Source: Streptomyces sp. CBMA123
GTDB taxonomy: Bacteria > Actinomycetota > Actinomycetes > Streptomycetales > Streptomycetaceae
Assembly (NCBI RefSeq): GCF_014596465.1
Contig: NZ_MECK01000501.1
Location: 1-45,131 of the forward strand
Reading direction: 5' to 3'
DNA length: 45,131 bases
Below, piece after piece: positions 20,949-28,542 of the stretch. The first letter of the stretch is position 1. The number at the start of each line of letters is the position of its first letter. Below the pieces are notes generated by a model. The model made no database searches. It worked only from the letters and a program-made list of their open reading frames with translations, and was not told the DNA's origin. Made by a program: the position numbers and the translations under genes.

Positions 20949-20975
20949 TCTGTTCGGGGCGTGTCGGGGGGGCGC

Positions 20976-21392
20976 TCAGTCCTCCTGCGGGGCGTACAGG
21001 GCCGCCGTCGAGCTCGGGTTCAGCAGCGCGCCGATGCCCACCAGGCCGAGCAGGCCGACCAGCACGCCGACCGCGATCATCGCGCCGCCGCTCTGGACCA
21101 TGTAGTAAGCGACCGGCAGGCAGATCGAGTTGGTCAGCACGGCCGGGCTGCGGCCCCAGCGGCGCCCCTTGAGCAGCGCGCGGGCGGCCAGTATCGGCAG
21201 CACCCCGAGCAGCACGATCACCAGGCCGCCGAACTCGTTCAGGGCCAGCTGCTTGGCCTGGCCGGACAGCGCGGACACCATGTCCGAGACGCCGACGACG
21301 GCCAGCGCGGCGCCCTCCAGAGCGGTGATGGCGGCGCCCAGGGTGAGCGGGACCGGGCGGGCGGGTGCGGGGGCGGTGGTTTCTGCGGTCAC
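20976..21392 (-). CDS. Small integral membrane protein, unknown function (138 aa)
   Basis: Four hydrophobic segments are visible: around LGAAITALEGAALAVVGVSDM, GGLVIVLLGVLPILAARALL, SICLPVAYYMVQSGGAMIAVG and VLVGLLGLVGIGALL. The N-terminus is Ala/Pro-rich (TAETTAPAPARPVPL). GTG start at 21392. It is divergent from the lipid-kinase gene by 50 bp. No enzymatic motif is visible; it resembles conserved hypothetical membrane proteins of streptomycetes. Confidence 0.75.
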   Translation of the reverse strand: MTAETTAPAPARPVPLTLGAAITALEGAALAVVGVSDMVSALSGQAKQLALNEFGGLVIVLLGVLPILAARALLKGRRWGRSPAVLTNSICLPVAYYMVQSGGAMIAVGVLVGLLGLVGIGALLNPSSTAALYAPQED

Positions 21393-21442
21393 TCCAGCAG
21401 GGTAGCCGCCGGTCGGTCCGTACCGCCCCGTAGGCTTTCCCC

Positions 21443-22414
21443 ATGCGCGCTCTCCTGGTCGTGAACCACAAGGCCACCACCACCAGTGGCCGGACCAGGG
21501 ACGTACTGATCCACGCCCTGCGCAGCGACCTCAAGCTGGACGTCGCCGAGACGCAGTACCGGGGCCACGCGCGCGATCTGGCCCGGGAGGCGGCGCAGGA
21601 CGGCACGGTCGACCTGGTGGTGGCGCTCGGCGGGGACGGCACCGTCAACGAGGTGGTGAACGGGCTGCTGACGAACGGCCCGAGCGAGAAGGTCCCGCGA
21701 CTGGCCGTGGTGCCAGGCGGTTCGACCAATGTCTTCGCCCGCGCGCTGGGCCTGCCGAACGACCCGGTGGAGGCAACCGGCGCCCTGCTGAACGCGCTGG
21801 AGCGGGGGCGCGAGCGGCCGATCGGACTGGGCAAGGCGATGACCGAGGGGCTTCCGGACCGCTGGTTCACCTTCACCGCCGGCCTCGGCTTCGACGCGGG
21901 GGTGGTCGGCCGGGTCGAGGAGCAGCGGCGGGCCGGGCGCAAGTCCACCCACGCCCTGTACGTGGGGCAGGCCCTCCGGCACTACCTCACCCAGCGTGAG
22001 CAACGCCGATCGGGCCCGGTGGCCCTGGAGATTCCGGGCCACGAGGCCGTTCCGGGCCTGGTGTTGACGATAGTCAGCAACACCTCGCCGTGGACGTTCC
22101 TCGGCAACCGTCCGGTCTTCCCCTCACCGCTCGCCTCCTTCGACACGGATCTCGACGTCTTCGGGATCACCCGTATGACGGCGTTCGGTACCGCTCGAAC
22201 GGTCCGTCAGATCCTGCGGTCGTACGGGCCTTCGAGCGACGGCGCCCCGCCGGTCGGCCCGTCCGGAAAGCACGTCGTCTCCTATCACGACGTCAAACAC
22301 TTCACCTTGGTTTCCCAGGAACCCGCCCCGTTCCAGGTGGACGGGGACCATCTTGGAGACCGGAGGCGCGTCAGTTTCACAGGCGTACGGCGGGCACTGC
22401 GTGTGATTGTGTGA
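21443..22414 (+). CDS. Diacylglycerol kinase family protein, YegS/BmrU-like (323 aa)
   Basis: A lipid-kinase-like enzyme that probably phosphorylates diacylglycerol or a related lipid at the membrane. N-terminal MRALLVVNHKATTTSGRTRD and the nucleotide-binding glycine motif VVALGGDGTVNEVVNGL, then VVPGGSTNVFARALGLPNDP, are diagnostic. The C-terminal half is the beta-rich domain (PFQVDGDHLGDRRRVSFTGV). TAGGCT (21431-21436) lies six bases before the ATG, so the transcript is likely leaderless. Confidence 0.9.
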   Translation: MRALLVVNHKATTTSGRTRDVLIHALRSDLKLDVAETQYRGHARDLAREAAQDGTVDLVVALGGDGTVNEVVNGLLTNGPSEKVPRLAVVPGGSTNVFARALGLPNDPVEATGALLNALERGRERPIGLGKAMTEGLPDRWFTFTAGLGFDAGVVGRVEEQRRAGRKSTHALYVGQALRHYLTQREQRRSGPVALEIPGHEAVPGLVLTIVSNTSPWTFLGNRPVFPSPLASFDTDLDVFGITRMTAFGTARTVRQILRSYGPSSDGAPPVGPSGKHVVSYHDVKHFTLVSQEPAPFQVDGDHLGDRRRVSFTGVRRALRVIV

Positions 22415-22417
22415 CCG

Positions 22418-22439
22418 GAAGTGGGCTTCGCCCTTCTTC
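22418..22439 (+). terminator. Short hairpin after lipid-kinase gene
   Basis: GAAGTGGGC (22418-22426) pairs with GCCCTTCTTC (22430-22439) with a TTC loop; a weak terminator right after the stop. Confidence 0.45.
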
Positions 22440-22541
22440 TCGAACGCACAAGCCCCCTTCACTCCATAGAAGTACTGGCTGTGAGCTAGGCGACACCGAA
22501 GAATCAAAAATTCCTCCCCGAAGGGGGTTGTATCCGAGCCC

Positions 22542-22557
22542 GAGGTTTGCGAACCTC
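22542..22557. promoter_or_regulatory. Perfect inverted repeat GAGGTT-TGCG-AACCTC upstream of wblE
   Basis: 6-bp arms with a 4-nt centre in the 370-bp region (22415-22783) before wblE, which holds no gene. It is either an operator or an RNA hairpin in a long leader. Confidence 0.35.
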
Positions 22558-22707
22558 TACATGGCGATCGGGACACATCGCAGCGACGGCAACTCCGGAA
22601 CCACAGGAGCGCCGACCGCGGAGTGTCCCTCGAATCGCCGAATCCCCTCCCAGCACAGACCACCCGGGCCCGATGGGCCTTTGGTCTCTTTTGCTGTTGT
22701 GGGATTC

Positions 22708-22742
22708 GTGAAAGCGTTCACATTCACAAGCCATTCGATTAT
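22708..22742 (+). promoter_or_regulatory. Crp/FNR-type palindrome and proximal promoter of wblE
   Basis: GTGAAAGCGTTCAC (22708-22721) has the exact GTGA-N6-TCAC form of a Crp box. A -10-like GATTAT sits at 22737-22742, which would place the start about 35 nt before the wblE ATG and the palindrome over the -35 region. Confidence 0.55.
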
Positions 22743-22783
22743 GCCGATCGGGCCACCCCCGCGGCAGGAGGAGTTGGACGACC

Positions 22784-23035
22784 ATGGACTGGCGCCACCG
22801 CGCTGTCTGCCGCGAAGAGGACCCGGAGCTGTTCTTCCCGATCGGGAACACCGGTCCTGCTCTGCTGCAGATCGAGGAAGCCAAGGCCGTGTGCCGCCGC
22901 TGCCCGGTGATGGAGCAGTGTCTCCAGTGGGCTCTCGAGACCGGCCAGGACGCCGGCGTCTGGGGCGGCATGAGCGAGGACGAGCGTCGCGCGATGAAGC
23001 GCCGTGCCGCCCGCAACCGCGCCCGCACCGCCTGA
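22784..23035 (+). CDS. wblE: WhiB-family iron-sulfur transcription factor WblE (83 aa)
   Basis: A WhiB1/WblE-class protein that carries a redox- and NO-sensitive [4Fe-4S] cluster and binds sigma factor HrdB/SigA region 4. The four cluster ligands are Cys9, Cys37, Cys40 and Cys46 (CREEDPELFFP; VCRRCPVMEQC). The GVWGG turn is at 58-62 and a basic C-terminal tail (RRAMKRRAARNRARTA) follows. The ATG has a GCAGGAGGAG site about 20 nt upstream and GGACGACC nearer. Length and motif spacing match the near-essential WblE/WhiB1 group rather than WhiB or WhiD. Confidence 0.95.
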   Translation: MDWRHRAVCREEDPELFFPIGNTGPALLQIEEAKAVCRRCPVMEQCLQWALETGQDAGVWGGMSEDERRAMKRRAARNRARTA

Positions 23036-23109
23036 TCGGCAGCATCCGTCACACGCCGTAGTACCAGCAGTAACCGCAGGACCGATCCACACCGATCAAC
23101 ACATGATCA

Positions 23110-23140
23110 AAGGCTTCCCTGCACTTCCTGGTGAAGCCTT
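23110..23140 (+). terminator. Hairpin downstream of wblE
   Basis: AAGGCTTC (23110-23117) and GAAGCCTT (23133-23140) form a perfect 8-bp stem with a 15-nt loop, 75 bp after wblE. No U-tract follows. Confidence 0.4.
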
Positions 23141-23194
23141 CCGCACCAAGGATCTTGCCCAGCGAGGTCCCGCGACACCGGACCGTCCAGCCAC

Positions 23195-23223
23195 TTGATA
23201 CTGTTCACTTAGAGCAATATTGT
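23195..23223 (+). promoter_or_regulatory. Near-consensus promoter of the 6C small RNA
   Basis: TTGATA (23195-23200), exactly 17 bp, then TATTGT (23218-23223). It is one of the best vegetative promoters in the window and no reading frame with a ribosome site follows. Confidence 0.75.
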
Positions 23224-23229
23224 GGAGCT

Positions 23230-23368
23230 ATGGCGCTCACCGTGTGCAACGCACATGCGAGGTGTCGCACCACCCAGAGCCCCCGTTCCGGCCGACTCCC
23301 CCCGACGGCCGGAACGGGTTGAGAGGCCCTGTCGACCCACCCCCCCGGTCGACAGGGCCTCGTTTCTG
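23230..23368 (+). ncRNA. 6C small RNA (scr5239-like)
   Basis: Two tandem hairpins carry C-rich loops, the defining feature of the actinobacterial 6C RNA. Stem 1 is 23282-23294 with 23306-23318, loop ACTCCCCCCGA with six C. Stem 2 is 23324-23337 with 23347-23360, loop containing a run of at least six C, followed by a T-rich tail (CGTTTCTGTTT) that makes it the terminator. The strong promoter at 23195-23223 sets the 5' end near 23230, giving about 140 nt. In S. coelicolor a 6C homologue, scr5239, is encoded beside the corresponding sensor-kinase gene and acts on dagA and metE. The exact ends are estimates. Confidence 0.85.
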
Positions 23369-23517
23369 TTTCCGCGCCCGTTCCCGCGCCTCCGTGCCCG
23401 CGCCCCTGCATCCGCGCGCCTGTCCGCGCGCCCGAGCGACGGTGAGGCTCGCGGAGCGTGCACCCGGCGCTTCCGTCGAGCGCACGCCCCTGCCGCACAC
23501 CCGAGTGCGCCAAGAAA

Positions 23518-25038
23518 TCAGCGGACCGGGATCTCCAGGATCACCTTGGTCCCGCCGTCCGGACCGGCCACCATGTCGAAGGTGCCACCCAGCTCCCCGG
23601 TGGCCAGCGTCCGGACGATCTGCAGCCCGAGGTTGCCGGCCGTCTTCGGGTCGAAGCCCTCCGGCATGCCGCGGCCGTCGTCCTGCACGGTGATCAGCAG
23701 GTACTCCTCCGGCCGGGCACCGCCGTTCCAGCTGTCCGACCAGCCCTTGCCGGTCGCCGGGGCCCGGCCGCGCAGCGCGCTCACCTCCAGGTTCCCGGAG
23801 GCCGTCGGACCGAAAGCGTGTTCCAGGGCGTTCTGCAGCAGCTCGGTCAGCACCATCGACAGCGGGGTGGCCACCTCGGCGGAGAGGATGCCGAAGCTGC
23901 CGCTGCGGCGGGTCGCCACCCGGCCGTCCTGGGACAGCTCCATGACCATCGCCAGCACCCGGTCGGCGATCTCGTCGAAGGCCACCTGCTCGTCCAGCGC
24001 CTGGGAGAGCGTCTCGTGCACGATCGCGATCGAGCCGACCCGGCGCACCGCCTCGTCCAGCGCGGCCCGGCCGGACTCGGACTCCATCCGGCGGGACTGC
24101 AGCCGCAGCAGGGCGGCGACGGTCTGCAGGTTGTTCTTCACCCGGTGGTGGATCTCCCGGATGGTGGCGTCCTTGGTCATCAGTTCGCGGTCGCGGCGGC
24201 GCAGCTCGGTGACGTCCCGGCAGAGCACCAGCGAACCGGTCAGGACGCCCTTGGGCTTGAGCGGGATCGCCCGCAGGGTCACCACTCCCCCCTGCACCTC
24301 CACCTCGGTCTGCCGGGGTGCCCAGCCGCTGGCCAGCTTCACCAGCGCCTCGTGAACGGCCGAACGGGACGGCGGGACGAGCTCCGCGGTGGCCCGGCCG
24401 AGGTGGCTGCCGACCAGGTCGGTGGTGAGGCCGAGCCGGTGGTAGGCGGAGAGCGCGTTGGGGCTGGCGTAGGTGACGATGCCGTCCGCGTCCACCCGGA
24501 TCAGGCCGTCGCCGACCCGGGGCGCGGCGTCCATGTCGGCCTGCTCGACACCGGGGTACGGGAAGCTGCCGGCCGCGATCATCTGGGCCAGGTCGGAGGC
24601 GCTCTGCAGGTAGGTGAGCTCCAGCCGGCTGGGGGTGCGCACGGTCAGCAGGTTGGTGTTGCGGGCGATCACCCCGAGCACCTTGCCCTCGCGCCGGACC
24701 GGGATCGACTCGACCCGGACCGGGACCTCCTCGCGCCACTCCGGGTCGCCCTCGCGCACGATCCGCCCCTCGTCGAAGGCGGCGTCCAGCAGCGGGCGGC
24801 GCCCGCGCGGGACGAGGTGGCCGACCATGTCGTCCTGGTAGGAGGTGGGCCCGGTGTTGGGCCGCATCTGCGCCACCGAGACGTAGCGGATGCCGTCCCA
24901 GGTGGGGATCCACAGCACCAGGTCGGCGAAGGAGAGGTCGGAGAGCAGCTGCCACTCCGAGACCAGCATGTGGAGCCATTCCACGTCCGCCCCGGTCAGG
25001 GTGGTGTGGCGGCGGACGAGTTCGTTCAACGAGGGCAC
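23518..25038 (-). CDS. PdtaS-like sensor histidine kinase (506 aa)
   Basis: A soluble two-component sensor kinase. The N-terminal third is a GAF-like sensor (VSEWQLLSDLSFADLVLW), followed by a PAS domain (about 175-280: DGLIRVDADGIVTYASPNAL), then a HisKA_2 dimerisation segment IREIHHRVKNNLQTVAALLR with His about 297, and HATPase_c boxes ELLQNALEH, DDGRGMPEG and GNLGLQIV. There is no transmembrane segment. GTG 25038 is chosen because TACCCT (complement of 25045-25050) lies six bases upstream, a leaderless arrangement; the longer frame to 25464 has poor codon use. The cognate ANTAR-type regulator (PdtaR) is not in the window. Confidence 0.88.
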   Translation of the reverse strand: MPSLNELVRRHTTLTGADVEWLHMLVSEWQLLSDLSFADLVLWIPTWDGIRYVSVAQMRPNTGPTSYQDDMVGHLVPRGRRPLLDAAFDEGRIVREGDPEWREEVPVRVESIPVRREGKVLGVIARNTNLLTVRTPSRLELTYLQSASDLAQMIAAGSFPYPGVEQADMDAAPRVGDGLIRVDADGIVTYASPNALSAYHRLGLTTDLVGSHLGRATAELVPPSRSAVHEALVKLASGWAPRQTEVEVQGGVVTLRAIPLKPKGVLTGSLVLCRDVTELRRRDRELMTKDATIREIHHRVKNNLQTVAALLRLQSRRMESESGRAALDEAVRRVGSIAIVHETLSQALDEQVAFDEIADRVLAMVMELSQDGRVATRRSGSFGILSAEVATPLSMVLTELLQNALEHAFGPTASGNLEVSALRGRAPATGKGWSDSWNGGARPEEYLLITVQDDGRGMPEGFDPKTAGNLGLQIVRTLATGELGGTFDMVAGPDGGTKVILEIPVR

Positions 25039-25111
25039 ATGGCGAGGGTAGCGCCGCCGGCCGGCGGCGGGCTCGGCGGACCGTGTGGTGGCGGTGGATG
25101 ACTGTCCGGAG

Positions 25112-25123
25112 TTGTTTAGACCA
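25112..25123. promoter_or_regulatory. Degenerate DasR box (upstream of the pair)
   Basis: TTGTTTAGACCA matches TGGTCTAGACCA at 10 of 12 positions. It lies 41 bp from the stronger box at 25153-25164. Confidence 0.5.
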
Positions 25124-25138
25124 ATTTGCCGGGCGACC

Positions 25139-25168
25139 TGGACAACCCAGATTGGTCTAGTCCACAAT
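25139..25168 (+). promoter_or_regulatory. Promoter with DasR box in its spacer, facing noncoding DNA
   Basis: TGGACA (25139-25144), 18 bp, then CACAAT (25163-25168). The DasR-type box TGGTCTAGTCCA (25153-25164; 11 of 12 to TGGTCTAGACCA) fills the spacer and its final CA forms the first two bases of the -10, as in the dasA and 27078-28391 promoters. It reads rightwards, away from the sensor kinase. Confidence 0.55.
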
Positions 25169-25175
25169 GGAAGCG

Positions 25176-25479
25176 CACCAAGGAGAGGCCACCGCGCAAC
25201 TGCCCTGACCGCGCGCGGCTTCTCCTCGGTCGGACGCCGACGAGCGAGGACCCCGCACAGTTCTCGATCGACACCGGTGCCCGACGACAGCTCCGGGCTG
25301 CGGTGCCGCATGGGTTGAGGGTCCCGTGTCGGCGCCGTGGCCCGTAGTGCGTTTTCGCCTCCGGCGGGGACAGCGGGAGGAGGGCGGCCACCCGAGTCCC
25401 ACCCCGAGCCGCGGGGCCGCAGGGGCCGTGACGTCCACCGGCACCTCCCCTCCCCCGAAGCCACGTTCCGCCGCTCAGC
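25176..25479 (+). other. Candidate DasR-controlled noncoding transcript
   Basis: About 300 bases between the box-bearing promoter and the strong hairpin at 25480-25522. Neither strand shows a frame with good codon bias plus a ribosome site: ATG 25310 stops after two codons and the AAGGAGAGG near 25178 has no start behind it. It may be a small RNA, a leader left from a lost gene, or simply spacer. Confidence 0.35.
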
Positions 25480-25522
25480 GGTCCGGCCCCCTGTCCACAG
25501 CCTGTGGACAGGGGGCCGGACC
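25480..25522. terminator. Perfect 20-bp hairpin
   Basis: Arms 25480-25499 and 25503-25522 pair perfectly with loop GCC. It could end transcripts from either side. No T-tract. Confidence 0.75.
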
Positions 25523-25533
25523 CGTCCATACCG

Positions 25534-25663
25534 CCCCGAGCCGAAGGGGCGCGCCGGTGCCGAAAGGGAGAAGGGCCAAGCTGCCGACGAAGGAGGTGGC
25601 GCAGCGCCCGCCGACCGTCGGCACCGGGTCCGAGCGCCCCGGAGGCGAGCGGGCGAGTACCAG
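25534..25663 (+). repeat. Dispersed repeat, copy 2 (130 bp)
   Basis: Begins CCCCGAGCCGAAGGGGCGCG and ends GGAGGCGAGCGGGCGAGTAC plus CAG. Its middle (about 25575-25605) differs from the other copies, while both ends are conserved. Confidence 0.85.
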
Positions 25664-25784
25664 CCCCGAGCCGAAGGGGCGCGCCGGTGCCGAAAGGGAG
25701 AAGCGACCAGCGAGGCACGAGCGCCGGAGCGCCGACCGTCGGCACCGGGTCCGAGCGGCCCGGAGGCGAGCGGGCGAGTACCAG
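25664..25784 (+). repeat. Dispersed repeat, copy 3 (121 bp)
   Basis: Directly abuts copy 2 with the same ends. Its middle, CGACCAGCGAGGCACGAGCG followed by CCGGAGCGCCGACC, matches copy 1 at 7262-7371. Confidence 0.9.
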
Positions 25785-25811
25785 CCCCGGAGGCGAGCGG
25801 GCGAGTACCAG
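25785..25811 (+). repeat. Dispersed repeat, 27-bp end fragment
   Basis: CCCCGGAGGCGAGCGGGCGA plus GTACCAG repeats only the last part of the unit and stops two bases before the SIS gene stop codon. Confidence 0.85.
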
Positions 25812-25813
25812 CC

Positions 25814-26872
25814 TCAGTGGGTCTCGGTGACCTTGGCGAGGGCGCGCGGGGCGTCCGGGTCCTGACCGCGGGCGATGGTGACCTCGTAGGCCAGCTGCTG
25901 CAGCGGCAGGATCTCCAGGATCGGCTGGACCTCCTCGGGCACGCCGGCCGGCAGCGCGAAGCCCGCCGAGGCGGCGTCCACCTGGGCCTGCTGGCCGATC
26001 ACCACGAGGTCCGCGCCGCGGCCGCGCAGCCGGTCCAGCACCGGCTGGAGGGCCTCGCCGCCCTTGCCGTCCGGGACGATCGCGATCACCGGCGAGACGT
26101 TGTCCACCATGGCCAGCGGGCCGTGCAGCAGGTCGGCGCCGGAGAACGGGGTGGCCGGGATGTAGGTGGTCTCCATCAGCTTGAGCGCCGCCTCGCGGGC
26201 GGTCGGGTAGCCGTAGCCGCGCGAGGTGATGACCAGCCGCTGGGCGAAGCGGTAGCGCTCGGCCAGCGCCCGCACCTCGGCCTGGCGGGACAGCACCCCG
26301 GCGGCCAGGGCCGGCAGCTCCTTGGCGGCCGAGCCGTCCCCGCCCCGCAGGCCCTCGACCAGCAGGTAGAGGGCCAGCAGTTCGGCGGTGTAGGTCTTGG
26401 TGGCCGGCAGCGCCTTCTCCGGGCCGGCCAGCACGTCGATGTGGAACTCGGAGACCTCGGCGAGCGGGGAGTCGGGGTTGTTGGTGACGGCGAGGGTGAT
26501 CGCCCCGGCCTCGCGGGCGGCCTTGGTGGAGGCGACCAGGTCCGGCGAGCCGCCGGACTGGCTGACGGTGATCACCAGGACGTCGGTGAGGTCCGGCTTG
26601 GCGCCGTAGGCGGTGGTGGTGGACATCGAGGTCAGGCCGGCCGGCTTGCCGAGCAGGATCTCGATCAGGTACTTGGCGTAGAGCGCCGCGTTGTCGGACG
26701 TTCCGCGCGCGGTCAGCAGGACGAAGCGCGGGCTGCGGGCGGCGATCCCGGCCGCGACCTCGCGGATCTTCGGCGCCCCCTCGTCGAGGATGCGCTGGAG
26801 GACGGCCGGCTGCTCGGCCATCTCCGCCGCCATGATCCGGCCGGGGACGGAAACAGTCTGCGGGTCGGACAT
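25814..26872 (-). CDS. SIS-domain aminosugar-phosphate isomerase/deaminase-like protein (352 aa)
   Basis: Two tandem SIS domains, like the isomerase half of glucosamine-6-phosphate synthase but without the glutaminase domain. Domain 1 has RFVLLTARGTSDNAALYAKY and VITVSQSGGSPDLVAST; domain 2 has LVITSRGYGYPTAREAALKL, METTYIPATPFSGADLLHGP and LAMVDN. Such proteins deaminate or isomerise GlcN-6-P. Its position beside dasD, DasA-like proteins and dasR suggests it feeds chitin-derived GlcN into glycolysis, replacing or backing up classical NagB. ATG 26872 follows GGAGG. No DasR box precedes it directly, so it may be transcribed with the gene at 27078-28391. Confidence 0.85.
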   Translation of the reverse strand: MSDPQTVSVPGRIMAAEMAEQPAVLQRILDEGAPKIREVAAGIAARSPRFVLLTARGTSDNAALYAKYLIEILLGKPAGLTSMSTTTAYGAKPDLTDVLVITVSQSGGSPDLVASTKAAREAGAITLAVTNNPDSPLAEVSEFHIDVLAGPEKALPATKTYTAELLALYLLVEGLRGGDGSAAKELPALAAGVLSRQAEVRALAERYRFAQRLVITSRGYGYPTAREAALKLMETTYIPATPFSGADLLHGPLAMVDNVSPVIAIVPDGKGGEALQPVLDRLRGRGADLVVIGQQAQVDAASAGFALPAGVPEEVQPILEILPLQQLAYEVTIARGQDPDAPRALAKVTETH

Positions 26873-27013
26873 CTGGGTTGCCTCCGATGAGATGGGTCGA
26901 CCCCGCCCGGGCGGGTTGCCCGACGGGGACCTCTACGGCGGCGAGTCCGCACACTCGCTGCGGTTCCTGCTGCGCAATCCTACGAGCGCGCACCCGGCGC
27001 GGCACCCCCGCGA

Positions 27014-27041
27014 CCGCCCCGCCCGGAGGTGGGTGGGGCGG
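27014..27041 (-). terminator. Weak hairpin after orphan binding-protein gene
   Basis: CCGCCCCGCC (27014-27023) pairs with GGTGGGGCGG (27032-27041) including one G:U. It may only attenuate read-through into the SIS gene. Confidence 0.4.
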
Positions 27042-27077
27042 CCCGGCGAGGGGCGGCGCGGCGGGGCGGAGCGGGCG

Positions 27078-28391
27078 TCAGGACGGGTTGTTGATCAGCT
27101 GGTCGATCGCGGCGTCGGCGTCCTTGGTGGCCTGGTCGACGGACTTGCCCTTGAGGATCGCGGTCAGCATGTCGGGGATGATCTTCTGCTTCTCCACCGC
27201 GCCCCAGCCGGGGGCCAGCGGGGTGAACCAGGCGTCCGGGACGGCGTTGGCCGCGGCGGCGGTGGTGGGCTTGTTCTTCAGCGGGTTCAGCTGGGTGAGG
27301 TTGTTCGGCAGGATGTCCTTGTCGGCCAGCGCCTGTTCGGACTTGGTGCTGGTGAACATCCGGATCCAGTCGGTGGCCGGCGCGACCTGCGGGGACTTGG
27401 CGGTGACGGCGAGGTCGGAGCCGCCGATGAAGGTCGGCAGCGGCTTGCCGTCCGGCCCGGGCATGGTGGCGACCTTGACGGCGTCCTTGAGGGTCGGGTC
27501 GCCGGTGACCGGCGCGGTGACGCTGGCCGCCTCGTAGCCGTTGCCGTAGAAGGACGCGGCGTGCCCGCGCGCCATCGACTCGAACTGGTTCTGCTCGTTC
27601 TGCGTCAGGTCGCCCTTGTTGTACTTGCGGACGAGGTCGGCGAAGTGGCTGATGCCCTGCTGAGACTTGGCGTCGTGCAGGGTGCCGTGCCAGTTGCCGG
27701 AGCTGTCGAACTTGGCGATGCTGCCGCCGTACGCGGCCACGTAGCTCATCGCGGCGTACCAGTACGGGCCGGGCAGGTAGAGCGGCGAGAAGGTCTTGTC
27801 CGCCTTGTTCTTGTCGGCGATCCGGTCCAGCGCGGTCAGCAGTTCGGTCTCGCTCTTGGGGAACTCGGCGCTGCCGGTGGCCTGTTGGAAGGAGGCGGAG
27901 TTGAAGACGGCGACCCGGGCACCGGCGTAGTACGGCACGCACCACAGCTTGTCCTGGTACGTACAGGTGTTGGCGAGCGCCTTGATCCAGCTGTCGGAGT
28001 TGTCGAAGGTGGTGCGGTCCACCGGGGCGAGCGCGCCGGAGAGCACGTACTTCATGGTCTCGGTGTTGCCGAGTTCGACCACGTCGGGGGCGCTGCCGTC
28101 GGCGAGGGCCCGGTCGAGCTTGCCGACCTTGTCGGCCCAGCCCTGGTAGACCAGCTTGAGGCTGATGCCCGGGTACTTCGCCGCGAACTCGTCGTTGACC
28201 CGCTGGACGAGGTCCGGCCAGTTCTTCTGGGCGTCGTCCATCAGCCAGACGGTGACGGTGCCGGTGGCGGCCTTCGGGTCCGAGGAGGCGTTCTTGCCGT
28301 CACCCGAGGGTGATCCGGACGAGGAACAGGCCGTCAGTCCGACCGCCAGTGCGATGGTCCCGAGCGTCGACACGAGCTGACGCTTCTTCAC
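27078..28391 (-). CDS. Orphan DasA-like sugar ABC substrate-binding lipoprotein (437 aa)
   Basis: Family 1 solute-binding lipoprotein with signal peptide ending LTA-C22. It parallels DasA: VTVWLMDDAQKNWPDLVQ, APDVVELGNTETMKYVLSG, SPLYLPGPYWYAAMSYVAAYG and LPTFIGGSDLAVTAKSPQVA correspond to DasA segments in the same order. No permease genes accompany it, so it probably works with DasBC or another transporter. GTG 28391 is used: GAGGATGGC precedes it exactly as in dasA. Its promoter carries a DasR box (28547-28558) with the same geometry as that of dasA. Ligand is likely a chito-oligosaccharide or GlcNAc derivative. Confidence 0.88.
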   Translation of the reverse strand: MKKRQLVSTLGTIALAVGLTACSSSGSPSGDGKNASSDPKAATGTVTVWLMDDAQKNWPDLVQRVNDEFAAKYPGISLKLVYQGWADKVGKLDRALADGSAPDVVELGNTETMKYVLSGALAPVDRTTFDNSDSWIKALANTCTYQDKLWCVPYYAGARVAVFNSASFQQATGSAEFPKSETELLTALDRIADKNKADKTFSPLYLPGPYWYAAMSYVAAYGGSIAKFDSSGNWHGTLHDAKSQQGISHFADLVRKYNKGDLTQNEQNQFESMARGHAASFYGNGYEAASVTAPVTGDPTLKDAVKVATMPGPDGKPLPTFIGGSDLAVTAKSPQVAPATDWIRMFTSTKSEQALADKDILPNNLTQLNPLKNKPTTAAAANAVPDAWFTPLAPGWGAVEKQKIIPDMLTAILKGKSVDQATKDADAAIDQLINNPS

Positions 28392-28542
28392 GCCATCCTC
28401 CGAGGGTTGTCCAAGAACGGTGGTGCCCGCCGACAGCGTGATTGGCGCCCGCGGCGGGAGAGTCCGGGCGGGGGCGGCGAAGAGCTTCGAAGGGGGCGCG
28501 ATACCACATCCGGTGAGGTTCAATTTCGAACCGGATGCATGG

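Noticed and set aside
21130..21405. Plus-strand small frame opposite the membrane protein gene
   Set aside because: The minus-strand frame has clean hydrophobic helices and a GTG start; the plus frame is its shadow.
23222..24355. Protein-coding frame over the 6C region
   Set aside because: No ribosome site, poor codon bias, and it overlaps both the RNA hairpins and the sensor kinase antisense.
25039..25464. N-terminal extension of the sensor kinase
   Set aside because: Codon use degrades upstream of 25038, the extension crosses DasR boxes, and homologues begin with the PSLNELVRRHT segment.
25337..26890. 517-codon plus-strand frame across the repeats and SIS gene
   Set aside because: Runs through noncoding repeats and antisense to a clear SIS-domain gene.
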